A stretch of DNA of 64,000 bases from Roseomonas genomospecies 6 (GCF_008365375.1 NZ_QOKW01000022.1:45375-109374); one strand, 5' to 3'; counted from the stretch's first letter, positions 1 through 8,325 are shown. Notes: generated by a model from the letters alone, not told the origin. Program-made: numbers and translations.

Positions 1-145
1 GACGAATATCGTCTGGCTGCGACCGCCGTGGGCCCAACGGCACGAGCGCGAAAAATATCTTTTCAGACGATGATGGGCTTGACGTTTATCTTCTAGGGAG
101 ATATATTGATCTCAGAAACGCAAACCCGAACCGATTGAGGGCCTT
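1..145. other. Upstream region without a recognised gene
   Basis: No supported coding frame is visible. The stretch around 48-70 is the most AT-rich part and probably carries the promoter of the gene that starts at 146. It is too weak to assign boxes. Confidence 0.3.
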
Positions 146-784
146 ATGACCGACTACACCGCCATCGTTTTCGACAGCTTGCTCCTGGAGCGGACCCCCG
201 CCGACACGTCTCTGGCCTGCCGCTCGCACGAGGCGGCGCTGCTGATGATCGACGAGCACGGCCAGGTGTCGATCTCGACCCGCACGTACGACGGCGACGC
301 CGGCACGCCGGCGGCCGAGTGGCACCGGCGGACCCTGACCTATCACCTTGCCGACGCCCAGGGCGGCGCCCGTGCGCTCGACATCGCCCGCCTCAAGACG
401 GACCTGGCCGACGGCGGCCGTCTGGCGATCCTGATCGACCGCATTCGGGCCGGCCACTCGGTCGAATGGGACGGCAGCAACCACGTCGGTCGTCTGACGG
501 AGGACGCACAGGACGCCGAGAGCGAACTGCGCGATCTGATCAACGATGACGCCTACGCCTCGACCGTCGAGGTGTGGGATGCTGGGATTTGGCTGATCGG
601 CAACAACTCGGACCAGGAGGTCCTGCGCGAACTGGGGCTGACCACCAGCGCCACCGACGAGGACATCGCCGCCTCGGTGGCGTCCCTGAAGAACGAGATC
701 AAGCTGCAGGGCATCGTAGTCGCCGGCGACCTGGAGGGCGTGATCCGCGAGGTCATCGCGCGCGTCAGGGAGGATGAGGTGTGA
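146..784 (+). CDS. Hypothetical protein, 212 aa
   Basis: I do not recognise this family. The product is acidic and soluble-looking, with no signal peptide or membrane segment. Codon use is strongly GC3-biased, as in neighbouring genes, which supports coding. Its stop overlaps the GTG start of the next gene (GTGA), so the two are probably translationally coupled. Partnering a small Xre-type DNA-binding protein could mean an operon or a toxin-antitoxin-like pair, but nothing in the sequence shows an activity. Confidence 0.6.
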   Translation: MTDYTAIVFDSLLLERTPADTSLACRSHEAALLMIDEHGQVSISTRTYDGDAGTPAAEWHRRTLTYHLADAQGGARALDIARLKTDLADGGRLAILIDRIRAGHSVEWDGSNHVGRLTEDAQDAESELRDLINDDAYASTVEVWDAGIWLIGNNSDQEVLRELGLTTSATDEDIAASVASLKNEIKLQGIVVAGDLEGVIREVIARVREDEV

Positions 785-1032
785 CGACGCTTCGCGAGCT
801 GCGGCGGCGCGCCGGCCTAAACCAGGCCGGTCTCGCCCATTTCGCTTCCGAACGCGGAACCGCCGGCCAACCATGGATCAGCGACATCGAGCGCGGCAGC
901 AAGGCCACCAGCCGGCCGACTGTGGCGATCTACGCCTTGCTGTCCCTGCTGACGCCGGAGCAAATCGAGCAGGCGAAGGCGATCATCGCCAAAGTTGAAG
1001 ACGGTCTGCCGGCCAACCACGAGAGCGATTGA
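781..1032 (+). CDS. Small Xre-type helix-turn-helix protein, 83 aa
   Basis: The first half reads as a Cro/C1-type helix-turn-helix: LRELRRRAGLNQAGLA, a spacer, then PWISDIERGSK, which fits the recognition helix and following loop. The likely role is a DNA-binding regulator of its own operon. The GTG start overlaps the stop of the 212-aa gene by four bases. A strong hairpin terminator follows immediately. A role as antitoxin for the upstream protein is possible but only inferred. Confidence 0.65.
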   Translation: MTTLRELRRRAGLNQAGLAHFASERGTAGQPWISDIERGSKATSRPTVAIYALLSLLTPEQIEQAKAIIAKVEDGLPANHESD

Positions 1033-1036
1033 ACAA

Positions 1037-1072
1037 CAAGGCCCCGAAACGCTTGGCGTTTCGGGGCCTTGT
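1037..1072 (+). terminator. Rho-independent-type terminator
   Basis: An inverted repeat, AAGGCCCCGAAACGC / GCGTTTCGGGGCCTT, sits 5 bases after the stop of the Xre-type gene. The T-run is weak, but the stem is long and GC-rich. Confidence 0.7.
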
Positions 1073-1137
1073 CTGACCGCGGGCGAGCGCGCGACATCGC
1101 CAGTGCCGTGTGGCGACGGGATTGGTAAGATCGCTTG

Positions 1138-1323
1138 ATGTTCGCCGTATCCGACACTGAAATCCGCGCAATCCATGAGGCTTTCGACCACGGCGGCGAG
1201 TTGGCTGCTGTGGTGGAGTTGCGTCGCCTTTTTCGCGGCATCCAGGACAACACTGAGGCCCAGCGCGTGGTCAGAACGATCCTGACTTGGCGGCGTCCCG
1301 CACCGCCGTCGGACGCCGCATGA
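1138..1323 (+). CDS. Small MFAV-family hypothetical protein, 61 aa
   Basis: This is a small soluble protein of unknown function. It is clearly paralogous to the gene at 2998: both start MFAV, share AAVVELRR followed by an aromatic residue, then QDN and RVVR, and end their common part at a tryptophan-arginine. The second copy and the conserved spacing support real coding. The two copies flank the minus-strand DUF433/DUF5615 pair and the 220-aa gene. The role is unknown. Confidence 0.55.
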   Translation: MFAVSDTEIRAIHEAFDHGGELAAVVELRRLFRGIQDNTEAQRVVRTILTWRRPAPPSDAA

Positions 1324-1368
1324 GCCAACAAGCACAACCCAGCCCGGCCGAGTTGTCACGCCATTCCG

Positions 1369-1785
1369 TCACCGTCCTGGCTTAGGTGGCTCATAAACAT
1401 AGTCCGGATCGTGGTCGTCCTTCGTCCAGTCGCGCATTCGGACCGACCCATCTTCCAAAACCTCGACGAGCTTGTTTACCAAATCGTCCAACGGCTCGAT
1501 GAAATCGAGCGCTGCGGTGAAATGCTTCTCCTGGTCTTCACGTTCGCCCTGCGGGATCACGATGATCAGCCCGTTATGGATCTCCTGCTTTGCGTATTCT
1601 TTCAAAAAATCCTTCCGGTTGTTTGTCACGAATACGTAGTCGTTGCCCAGGATAAAGGGCATCAGGTCCCAATCAGCTTCGCGCGCACGCCCCATGAACG
1701 ACACGTGCGTCGCGTCCACGCCGCGGGCCTTCGCCACCGCCACCAGGCGCGGCGTCAGGCACGCGTCGATCAGGATCTGGTCCAT
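1369..1785 (-). CDS. DUF5615-type PIN-like protein, putative toxin
   Basis: The start follows the DUF433 stop in a TGATG overlap, which gives 138 aa beginning MDQILIDACLTPRLV. The N-terminal acidic strand (LIDACL) followed by ATHVSFMGRAREADWDL and a central FVTNNRKDF fits the DUF5615 PIN-like fold, where the aspartates would coordinate metal in an RNase-type site. Family members usually pair with DUF433 proteins, exactly the partner found here, so a toxin role is likely. The C-terminal extension after about residue 100 is longer than usual. Confidence 0.65.
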   Translation of the reverse strand: MDQILIDACLTPRLVAVAKARGVDATHVSFMGRAREADWDLMPFILGNDYVFVTNNRKDFLKEYAKQEIHNGLIIVIPQGEREDQEKHFTAALDFIEPLDDLVNKLVEVLEDGSVRMRDWTKDDHDPDYVYEPPKPGR

Positions 1786-2021
1786 CAGCGCCGCCAATCC
1801 GGACCGAGCGTCGTATTCGCCCAAGCGACCACCGCCGTGATGCCGTCGATTGGCAGATACGGATAGTCCTCGAAGATTTCCCGATCGCTGCGTCCCGCGC
1901 GAAGGTAAGCCACGATGGTCATGGCCGGAATCCGCGTGCCGCTGATCGTCGGCTCCCCGCTCATGATGCGAGGGTCGTTGACCACGCGGCTGGGCTCAGT
2001 CGTTTCGTGACGCGCCAGCAT
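1785..2021 (-). CDS. DUF433 protein, putative antitoxin
   Basis: A 78-aa product with the DUF433 signature: RIMSGEPTISGTRIPAMTIV, then EIFEDYPYLPIDGITAVVAWA. DUF433 is a small winged-helix-like domain found as the DNA-binding antitoxin partner of DUF5615 PIN-like toxins. The ATG at 2021 is preferred over upstream starts because an AAGGGAA ribosome site lies just before it. It is coupled to the downstream toxin-like gene by a one-base TGATG overlap. Confidence 0.7.
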   Translation of the reverse strand: MLARHETTEPSRVVNDPRIMSGEPTISGTRIPAMTIVAYLRAGRSDREIFEDYPYLPIDGITAVVAWANTTLGPDWRR

Positions 2022-2153
2022 GTCAGTTTCCCTTCGTGTCGATGGTAGGTGATAGATGTGCTCACGGCCAGGAAACGCCAACCGATGTGAGACTGACGCC
2101 CGTTCGGCCGCAAACCTTTTCCAGCGCTTTCAGCGCGCGATGCGGAACAAGCG

Positions 2154-2816
2154 TCACGCCACCTCCAGACCAGGAAGCTCCGAGGCCGGAGCGTCGATCA
2201 GCCGTGCCGCATCGATCTCGGTCCACTTGTCAGACTCGCGATACCGCAGGACGGACTTTTCGAATTGCTCCTCGGCGTCGGGACCGAAGCGGTAGTTCCA
2301 CAAGGATTGACCGGTGATCCGATCATAGGTCGTGGGCCGCCGCGAAATTGGCTTGTCCTTCTTGTGGCTGATTTCAAATCGGAAAGCCGTTCCGATTCGG
2401 GTTTCGACCAGCTCGAACACACGATAGCCGGGCGAGACTTCTGGGGCGTCCGAGAAGGCCACGCGCTGCAGCGTCCGCATGACGATGAGGTCCGCGGATT
2501 TGGCCCACAGATTTTCGTCGCCATACGACACCGGGAACCAGTAGGTTTCGCTGTGCTTCCGCCTAAACGCGTCCATCGGCGTTTTCCCTTTCCAGCGCGC
2601 CGGCCATGACGTACGTGGCGTCGTTTCGAGCAGTTCGACGATGGCGATCAGCTGCGGGCTGGGCTGTTCTCCGGCACCAATTTCGCGTGCCCGGCGGCGG
2701 CTGAGGACGCCAGCGTGATCGAGAGCAGCCTGCCACGACGAGCCGAACAGCCTCTCCAGGCGATCCGTCATGTCAATGACTGATTTCGGAGTTTTCTTGG
2801 CAAGATCGTTTGTCAT
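2154..2816 (-). CDS. Hypothetical protein, 220 aa
   Basis: An unrecognised soluble protein. The N-terminal third (DMTDRLERLFGSSWQAALDHAGVLSRRRAREIGAG) looks like a helical DNA-binding or regulator segment. The rest is a mixed alpha/beta region with HKKDKPISRRPTTYDRITG. No signal peptide is present. It lies upstream of, and on the same strand as, the DUF433/DUF5615 pair, so it may belong to that transcript, although about 130 bases separate them. Confidence 0.55.
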   Translation of the reverse strand: MTNDLAKKTPKSVIDMTDRLERLFGSSWQAALDHAGVLSRRRAREIGAGEQPSPQLIAIVELLETTPRTSWPARWKGKTPMDAFRRKHSETYWFPVSYGDENLWAKSADLIVMRTLQRVAFSDAPEVSPGYRVFELVETRIGTAFRFEISHKKDKPISRRPTTYDRITGQSLWNYRFGPDAEEQFEKSVLRYRESDKWTEIDAARLIDAPASELPGLEVA

Positions 2817-2997
2817 GGCGGCGCCTCCCTGGTTCGATCCTTAACACGAAATATAGGCGGTGAGCGCCTAGGCATCAAGCGCCTACATGTTTGACGAACC
2901 GAATTATTGTTCTTTGTCGCCTTTCAAAGGGCGATGGGAAAACGATTCCGCCGATGTCCCTGGCTCCTGCCCGTCTGGATCGGCTATCATCAGCGCC

Positions 2998-3249
2998 ATG
3001 TTCGCCGTCGATGAGATCACCGCCTCCGCCGTCCAGACCGCCTTCCACGAGCGAGGGGAATGGGCGGCCGTGGTCGAGCTGCGCCGCCATTTCGCCATTC
3101 AGGACAACGAGGTGGCCCTGCGTGTCGTGCGGGTCATCGCCGGGTGGCGCGCGGCCGCTCGCAAGGACCATGCTGGGAATGCCGACGGCGCTGCCGACAC
3201 CGTGGCGCCCTCGACCGCCGAGGCGGGACAGGGGACACAAATAACTTGA
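2998..3249 (+). CDS. Small MFAV-family hypothetical protein, 83 aa (second copy)
   Basis: Paralogue of the gene at 1138, with the same MFAV start and the AAVVELRR, QDN, RVVR core in register. It then carries about 30 extra residues of low-complexity Ala/Gly/Asp-rich tail. No domain is recognised. It is followed by a perfect hairpin at 3304. A duplication within 2 kb suggests a plasmid-specific family. Confidence 0.55.
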   Translation: MFAVDEITASAVQTAFHERGEWAAVVELRRHFAIQDNEVALRVVRVIAGWRAAARKDHAGNADGAADTVAPSTAEAGQGTQIT

Positions 3250-3303
3250 TCCAGGCCTCTACCGCCGCGGCCCGACCGCTGAGAGAGACGGCGCAGGGAG
3301 TGA

Positions 3304-3341
3304 TAGGGTTGGTGGCGGCCGACAGCCGCCACCAACCCTAT
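3304..3341. terminator. Long perfect hairpin between convergent genes
   Basis: TAGGGTTGGTGGCGGC and its exact complement are separated by five bases, between the plus gene ending at 3249 and the minus gene ending at 3372. It has no clear T-run. It is probably a shared bidirectional terminator. Confidence 0.6.
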
Positions 3342-3371
3342 TGCGGACGAGTACGCGATCGAGGCGCGTCG

Positions 3372-4553
3372 CTACGCGGCCACAATGGGCGCCACGGTGT
3401 TGGTGGATGATTCTACGGCTTGCCAGATTGTGCTGAAATCGCGTTCATCGAGAACGCCCTTCGCTTGCTCGAACTCACCCAACGCCTGCGCGCAGCGCCC
3501 GATGTCCTCCCATTTCAGGCGGCCATCAGCCACGCGCTCGGTCAGCCAGGCCATGTAGGGCGCGGGATTGTCGCGGCGCTGATCGTGCTTTGCGAACGCG
3601 CTCGCGTAGCCGTCCTGGACCAGCGCCTCGAAGTGGGTCCACACGACGCGCTCGGCGAGCCGGCGATGGTCGAGATAGCGGCCGATCTCCCGCCAGTCGG
3701 CCCGAATGCTCGGCTCGGGCTTCAGCGCGCGGGCGACCGCGTCGCGGCAGCCGCCGACGTTGCGCTCCAGCAGCGGGTCCTGCTCGGCCAGCAGGGCAGC
3801 GGTGGCCAGTACAGCGCCCTGGTCGAGATCAGAGGCGCTCTTGAGGCTTTCGAAAATCGCTTTGCGATTATCGAGGTAGAGCGAGAGATCAGCGCTGCCG
3901 CGCAGGTCCGCGATGCGACCAGCCACCGATATACGCAGCTGCTCCTTCTCTTCCGGGGAAAAGGACGTGATGGCGTCGGCCAGTCTTTCGGCCAACACGT
4001 CCTTGCCGTTGCGCGGCGCTTTGCCGTTTGCGATGGCGAGCGCGTGGGTCATTTTGGTTGCCAATGCCAGTTCGGCGGCGTGGAACTGGTCGAGGCCGGC
4101 GCGGTTGCCGGCGACGACATGCTCGCGTGCGATGACCGTGGCGGGGTCGAGGCGTAGGTCCCAGGCATGCCGGTCTTTGCGGTAGTCCCGGAGGGTCTTG
4201 GCGTAAGAGGCGATGCTGTCGCCGTTGGCCTCGACGAGCGTCTTGATCGCCTCGCGGTCCTTGCCGGTCAGGGTGGCCACCGCGTCGCTGGAGGCCAGCT
4301 TGCCGAGCGCGTCGCGCGCGTCGGCGTCGAACAGGTCCAGCCGATGGCTGACCGCCATGCGCCGCAGTGTTTCCGGCCGGCCCTGGATCGGCAGAGCCAG
4401 CTGCCCCATGTAATGACGCCTCACCAGTCGATCCTTTGAGGCCATCTTGAAGGCCTCGATGCGCAGCGCGCCGCGCTCCTTAGCGGAAACACGCGCCATC
4501 AGGCCTTCCGGCGTGGTGATGTCGTTTTTCGGGGCGGCAATGCTGATCTTCAT
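3372..4553 (-). CDS. Hypothetical helical protein, 393 aa
   Basis: An almost wholly alpha-helical soluble protein with no recognised domain. The chosen ATG (MKISIAAPKNDITTPEGLM) starts the region of good codon bias. The in-frame upstream extension to 4703 is Arg/Ser-rich and looks non-coding. No convincing ribosome site precedes it, so the start is uncertain. The gene lies downstream of a CCGTGACCGTCCCGG operator-like palindrome and a GCGCGCATATGA box. It resembles its neighbour at 4731 in helical content, but I see no clear homology. Confidence 0.5.
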   Translation of the reverse strand: MKISIAAPKNDITTPEGLMARVSAKERGALRIEAFKMASKDRLVRRHYMGQLALPIQGRPETLRRMAVSHRLDLFDADARDALGKLASSDAVATLTGKDREAIKTLVEANGDSIASYAKTLRDYRKDRHAWDLRLDPATVIAREHVVAGNRAGLDQFHAAELALATKMTHALAIANGKAPRNGKDVLAERLADAITSFSPEEKEQLRISVAGRIADLRGSADLSLYLDNRKAIFESLKSASDLDQGAVLATAALLAEQDPLLERNVGGCRDAVARALKPEPSIRADWREIGRYLDHRRLAERVVWTHFEALVQDGYASAFAKHDQRRDNPAPYMAWLTERVADGRLKWEDIGRCAQALGEFEQAKGVLDERDFSTIWQAVESSTNTVAPIVAA

Positions 4554-4664
4554 GGAGGCAATCCCAAAAAATAATGCGGCGGTCGTGTCCTGGCCGACGT
4601 GTTTTGCTTGGCCTGACTTGTCGTGGAGTGTCTCACGCGTGGGTTGGGAACCGGGCGCACTGGC

Positions 4665-4679
4665 CCGTGACCGTCCCGG
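4665..4679. promoter_or_regulatory. Operator-like palindrome CCGTGACCGTCCCGG
   Basis: One of five intergenic copies of a CCGGGACSGTCCCGG-like palindrome, here imperfect in the left arm. It lies 112 bases upstream of the gene starting at 4553. Confidence 0.45.
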
Positions 4680-4699
4680 CTGTCGGGAGGGCCAAGCGC

Positions 4700-4711
4700 T
4701 CATATGCGCGC
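4700..4711 (-). promoter_or_regulatory. GCGCGCATATGA box
   Basis: Minus-strand copy of the plasmid-wide GTGCGCAnnTGA-like motif. It lies 147 bases from the chosen start at 4553, further away than the other copies. Confidence 0.35.
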
Positions 4712-4730
4712 GGGATTTCGGCTTCGGTTG

Positions 4731-5681
4731 TCAGAAGGGGATGGCGGGTTCCGCGTCGGCGCCGGCGGCGATCACCTCGTCCATGCCGGCGCGTCCGGCG
4801 GCGATCTCGCGGCACAGTTCGCCGGCGCGCTCGCCTGCGTGATGGCGCACCCAGAGCCACGTCGCCAGCTCGGCCACGCGGCGCTCGTCGAGCGCCTGCC
4901 AGGTGCCCGGCTGCAGGATGGCGTGCATCGTGATCGACACTCTGTCGGTCACGCCGTAGGCGCCGAACGCGTGCAGCAGCTCAGGGGCCTCAGCCGCCAC
5001 GGTCTCACGCAGCCGCTTGTCGTCCCGGTCCAGCAACCGCCAGATCACCGGGTGGCGCAGTTCGATCCCGGCGAGCGCGCTGGTTTCGGTGAGATGTCCT
5101 AGGCGCTGCGCCGCGGCCAGGCGCAGATCGTCCTCCAGGTCGGGCATGTTCCTGACGGCGCGACGAACAACTGTGCCGAGAGCATCCACATCGGCGGTGC
5201 GGTCGAGCGCAGCGGCCAGCCGTCCGAGGACCAGTTTTTCGACATCGTGACGACCCAGTCCAATCCGCTCCGCGTGCCGGGCCTGCTCGTAGGCCACCAG
5301 ATGCGGCTCTTCCCAGTGTGCCCCGGCCATGCTGGCGTCAGCCGTGTAGCGGCGCGCCAGCACCGTGAGATATTCCGCGACCCGGCCGGCGTGAACCTCG
5401 GGATCGGTCAGCAGGTCCTCGGCGGAAATTCCAGAAAATCGAATTTCGGTCTCGCGGTCGTGCAGAGATAGCCGTTGGACAACAAGGGTACGGAGTTGGC
5501 TGTCCGGCTCGGCGCCGGTCATGCGAGAAGCCAGGCTGTGAAGATCCGTGCGGCGCCAGCCGATCTGGTCCTCGGGCATCTCCTTGATCTGACGCAGCGC
5601 GCCGCCGGTGTTGCTGACCGTCGTCTGGAGGTCGTTCCAGCTCAGGGGCTGGCGGCGCTGCAGGGATTGGCTGAGATGCAT
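4731..5681 (-). CDS. Hypothetical helical protein, 316 aa
   Basis: A helical, HEAT-like soluble protein without a recognised domain. It has repeated Leu/Ala/Arg-rich helices such as LVVQRLSLHDRETEIRF, VLGRLAAALDRTADVDAL and RLAAAQRLGHL. The pattern of short helix pairs suggests an alpha-solenoid scaffold, which is inference. It is divergent from parM, and the 160-base gap holds the operator-like palindrome at 5747 and the GTGCGCATCTGA box at 5790. Confidence 0.5.
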   Translation of the reverse strand: MHLSQSLQRRQPLSWNDLQTTVSNTGGALRQIKEMPEDQIGWRRTDLHSLASRMTGAEPDSQLRTLVVQRLSLHDRETEIRFSGISAEDLLTDPEVHAGRVAEYLTVLARRYTADASMAGAHWEEPHLVAYEQARHAERIGLGRHDVEKLVLGRLAAALDRTADVDALGTVVRRAVRNMPDLEDDLRLAAAQRLGHLTETSALAGIELRHPVIWRLLDRDDKRLRETVAAEAPELLHAFGAYGVTDRVSITMHAILQPGTWQALDERRVAELATWLWVRHHAGERAGELCREIAAGRAGMDEVIAAGADAEPAIPF

Positions 5682-5746
5682 GACGAGGCTCCAGACGGTG
5701 CTGAAGTGAGCCTATGACGGCCAAGCCCCGTGCGACGGCCCGCGGG

Positions 5747-5761
5747 GCGTGACCGTCCCGG
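5747..5761. promoter_or_regulatory. Operator-like palindrome GCGTGACCGTCCCGG
   Basis: Identical, on the opposite strand, to the copy at 31350. It sits between the divergent genes at 5681 (-) and 5842 (+), 66 and 81 bases from their starts. Confidence 0.5.
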
Positions 5762-5789
5762 GCACTCCGCGTGCGACGCCTCGGAAACC

Positions 5790-5801
5790 GTGCGCATCTG
5801 A
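5790..5801 (+). promoter_or_regulatory. GTGCGCATCTGA box upstream of parM
   Basis: Near-perfect copy of the plasmid-wide motif, ending 41 bases before the parM start. Its constant distance from starts suggests a -10-like promoter element or an operator. Confidence 0.5.
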
Positions 5802-5841
5802 TCCGCACGGTATTCAAACAGCAAAATAAGGTGTCGCAACC

Positions 5842-6891
5842 ATGAGCAAGCAGACCGCCAAGAAGGACGTTGTCGCCGAGGCCGCCGGGGCGAGCCTGGT
5901 GGACAAACCGATCCTCGCCGTCGTCGATGACGGCTACGCCCAGCTCAAGGCGCTCGCCGACGGCCGCAGCGTCGTTCTCCCCACCCGCTTCCGCGCCGGT
6001 CCGTCCGGCGACGTGGCCATGGACGGCCCCGGCGCTGACGTCTACGAGGTGGACGGCGAGGTGTTCGAAGCCGCTGGTGCGGTCGGCAGGTCCGAGTCCA
6101 CGGACACCGACAATTTCCATTACTCCACGCTGAACCTCGTGGCCGTGCACCACGCCCTGCACCGGCTGGGTCTGGCCGGACGCACGGTCGATCTGGTCGT
6201 CGGCCTGCCGGTCAAGGAATTCTTCCGTGGCGACGGCAGCCGCAATGAAGAGAACATCGCGCGCAAGATCGCCAATCTCTCCAAGCCGGTGGAAGCGTTC
6301 TGCGGCCTCGACAAGATCGAGCCGGTCACCATCTCCCGCGTCCGTGTCGTCGCTCAGGCGGTCTCGACGTGGGTGGACTGGGCCTACGACGACGCCGGCG
6401 CGCTCCGCGTGGCGAAGGACACGAACATCGGCGTCGTGGACATCGGCGGGCGGACGACCGACGTGACCGTGGTCCTGGGTGGCCGCACAATCGATGGCCG
6501 GGCCTCGGGCAGCGTCAATCTCGGGGCGCTGGACATGTACGCCCGCATCGAACGCGACATCGTGTCGGCCTATCCGCGGCTGGCCTCGTCCATGAACCTG
6601 GCCAAGGCCGAGGCCGCCGCGCGCACCGGCAGCATCACCGCGTACGGCAAGCCCATCGACGTGTCGGAGATCGTCGCGGCAGCCAAGGACGAGATCGAGA
6701 AGCGCATCCGCCGGCACCTGGAGAAGGTGCTGAAGGACCGCGCGGCCGATCTCGACTGCATCCTGCTGGTCGGCGGCAGCGTCAATCTGTTCCCCGGGCT
6801 GGGCGATCTCTGGCCGAACGTAGAGACGCTGCCCAACGCCGAGATGAGCAATGCCAATGGCATGCTCAAGTGGGGCCGGGCGAAGGGCTGA
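5842..6891 (+). CDS. parM: ParM-type actin-like plasmid segregation ATPase
   Basis: At 349 aa it is the usual length for ParM/StbA. The actin-fold motifs are visible: phosphate-1 loop near residue 27 (AVVDDGYAQLKAL), phosphate-2 loop with D200 (VVDIGGRTTDVTVV), and the adenosine motif near residue 311 (LLVGGSVNLFPGL). It should polymerise with ATP to push sister plasmids apart, tethered by a ParR-type adaptor bound to a centromere. The ParR-like gene follows after 11 bases. A first loop with DDGY instead of DxGN/DxGY spacing is normal among distant ParMs. The promoter region carries both plasmid-wide motifs. Confidence 0.88.
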   Translation: MSKQTAKKDVVAEAAGASLVDKPILAVVDDGYAQLKALADGRSVVLPTRFRAGPSGDVAMDGPGADVYEVDGEVFEAAGAVGRSESTDTDNFHYSTLNLVAVHHALHRLGLAGRTVDLVVGLPVKEFFRGDGSRNEENIARKIANLSKPVEAFCGLDKIEPVTISRVRVVAQAVSTWVDWAYDDAGALRVAKDTNIGVVDIGGRTTDVTVVLGGRTIDGRASGSVNLGALDMYARIERDIVSAYPRLASSMNLAKAEAAARTGSITAYGKPIDVSEIVAAAKDEIEKRIRRHLEKVLKDRAADLDCILLVGGSVNLFPGLGDLWPNVETLPNAEMSNANGMLKWGRAKG

Positions 6892-6902
6892 GGGAGGCGA
6901 GC

Positions 6903-7343
6903 ATGCCACGCAAGAAAATAGAGCGTGCAAAGCCGGTGCGGGTGACGGTCTATCTGTCACCCGTCCAGCCCCTAGAGGCGGCGATCCATCGCCGCTTTGA
7001 GGAGGAGAACGCCGTGCGGTCCGGTCGTGGCCAGGAATGGCTGCGCGGTCTCCTGATGCGCGCCTTCCAGCAGGAGGGAGGTGCGCCGGTCGAACCCGAT
7101 CACGGGCCTGTCGCGCAGGTGGACACCACCGCTGGAGGGGAAAACGAAGAGGCGGTGACCGTTGCTGTTCCGAAGGCCATCGAGGTGTCGGTTGCCGCGG
7201 TGCTGGCGAAAACCGTCGAACAGCCGGCGCCCGTCGTCCCGCAGCCCCCGGCAGGGTCATCAGGGTCATCGCTCTTCCCGAGCCAGGAGGAGATCGCCGC
7301 CGAGGCTGGAGGAGGTTTGGCCGATTTTGATCTGATGGGCTGA
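6903..7343 (+). CDS. ParR-like centromere-binding adaptor, 146 aa
   Basis: The position immediately downstream of parM, a basic N-terminus and the RVTVYLSPVQPLEAAIHRRF ... GQEWLRGLLMRAF segment all fit a ribbon-helix-helix DNA-binding domain. This is the architecture of ParR/StbB proteins. The C-terminal half is acidic, Pro/Val-rich and probably disordered, ending EEIAAEAGGGLADFDLMG. In known systems that tail contacts the ParM filament. Sequence identity to a named ParR is not obvious, so the call rests on context plus the domain. Confidence 0.65.
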   Translation: MPRKKIERAKPVRVTVYLSPVQPLEAAIHRRFEEENAVRSGRGQEWLRGLLMRAFQQEGGAPVEPDHGPVAQVDTTAGGENEEAVTVAVPKAIEVSVAAVLAKTVEQPAPVVPQPPAGSSGSSLFPSQEEIAAEAGGGLADFDLMG

Positions 7344-7360
7344 TCCGCCGGATCATCGAC

Positions 7361-7403
7361 ACACAAAGGGGGCCGGAACTCACGTTCCGGCCCCCTTTGT
7401 GTT
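7361..7403. terminator. Bidirectional terminator after parMR
   Basis: A perfect stem, ACACAAAGGGGGCCGGAAC / GTTCCGGCCCCCTTTGTGT, lies between converging genes (ends at 7343 + and 7428 -). Confidence 0.85.
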
Positions 7404-7427
7404 GCATGGCGTGGTCGAAAAATCCGG

Positions 7428-7733
7428 TTACCCGGCGGCAGCCTGCAGCAGAACCCGACGCGACCATTCCGAAAAACTCGGGCGCTTTGGTTCCTCGGTG
7501 CCCGCCTCCCGCGCCGCGCCGCAGGCTGCATCAAATTCGCGGTCAATCGCCGCCTCGACGAATTCCCGGTCGGCCTTGGTCATTTTGACGGTTTGGCCGA
7601 GCAGGGCGGCGTCGCCCTTGGGAGGACGCCCCATGCGCTTCGGCGCCTCGGTCTTCGGCGGTGGCGGCGTGAAGTCGCGACGGGTCACGCCGTCAAGCCG
7701 GACCTTTAGGAACGAAGTAACTTCGGCACCCAC
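7428..7733 (-). CDS. Small basic protein with GRPPKG hook, 101 aa
   Basis: The central KRMGRPPKGD resembles an AT-hook minor-groove-binding motif. It is followed by a helical segment (KMTKADREFVEAAIDREFDAAC) and FSEWSRRVLLQAAAG, which looks like the C-terminal helix of ribbon-helix-helix proteins. It is probably a DNA-binding accessory factor of the plasmid. It overlaps the end of the upstream 184-aa gene by 28 bases, so the two are likely coupled. Several proteins here carry GRPK/GRPR hooks (10565, 35010, 47089). Confidence 0.55.
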   Translation of the reverse strand: MGAEVTSFLKVRLDGVTRRDFTPPPPKTEAPKRMGRPPKGDAALLGQTVKMTKADREFVEAAIDREFDAACGAAREAGTEEPKRPSFSEWSRRVLLQAAAG

Positions 7734-8260
7734 GAGCCTTCCTCCTCTTTGAGTTCCTTCTCAAGCTCCTTGGCCTCTCGGTAATTTTTCAGCAGATCCT
7801 TGGTGTCGGCCTGCAGGGCAACCACGTTCGCCAGCTTGCCGGCGGCAATCCCGGCCACCGGGCCGGCGACCATGCCGACGGCGACGCCGACACCCGTGGC
7901 GATGATGTGGTTCTTGGCTATGTCGAGCGCGTTCGCCTCATTCATGAAGGAATGGGCCTGCCCCTCCGGGCTCTTCCAGTAGGCCTTTTCCTCAGCGTGC
8001 TGGCGGTCTCGCGCGATGGCCTGCTGGTCCTCCTGCCAACGGCGATTGCCCTCGTCGATCTGCTGCTGGACGCGCTGATCGCTCTCGACCTTGTCGGTCC
8101 AGAGCTTGGCGTCCTCGAAGGCTTTGTCGTCGAAGCGCTTCTTGTCGTCGAGCGCGCGGTCCTGCTCCAGGCGTTGCTGCGCAAAACGGTCCATCGCCAG
8201 AGCCATATACGGGTCCGGGCCGGAAAAGTAATCTTGCAGCATCTCGTGTTCGGTCGCCAT
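7706..8260 (-). CDS. Coiled-coil protein with a hydrophobic hairpin, 184 aa
   Basis: Residues 20-95 are highly charged, with Gln/Asp/Arg-rich heptads (QQRLEQDRALDDKKRFDDKA), and predict a coiled coil. A Gly/Ala/Val-rich stretch near residues 118-145 (HIIATGVGVAVGMVAGPVAGI) could insert in a membrane. The tail is charged again. I recognise no family. A minus-strand GTGCGCATATAT box lies upstream. Confidence 0.55.
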   Translation of the reverse strand: MATEHEMLQDYFSGPDPYMALAMDRFAQQRLEQDRALDDKKRFDDKAFEDAKLWTDKVESDQRVQQQIDEGNRRWQEDQQAIARDRQHAEEKAYWKSPEGQAHSFMNEANALDIAKNHIIATGVGVAVGMVAGPVAGIAAGKLANVVALQADTKDLLKNYREAKELEKELKEEEGSWVPKLLRS

Positions 8261-8325
8261 GGCAGGTCCTCCTTCACCCGAGCATCATAACCGCCTCATT
8301 GGAAAGCGCGAAACGTGCTGTTCAG

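Noticed and set aside
86..874. Long minus-strand frame opposite the 212-aa gene
   Set aside because: Arg/Val-rich shadow of the real plus-strand gene. No ribosome site and no family signal.
5338..7467. 709-codon minus-strand frame across parM
   Set aside because: Spans two genes and an obvious terminator. Composition is non-protein-like.
7800..8290. Plus-strand frames over the coiled-coil gene
   Set aside because: Reverse complement of charged heptads gives Leu/Val-rich pseudo-membrane sequence.
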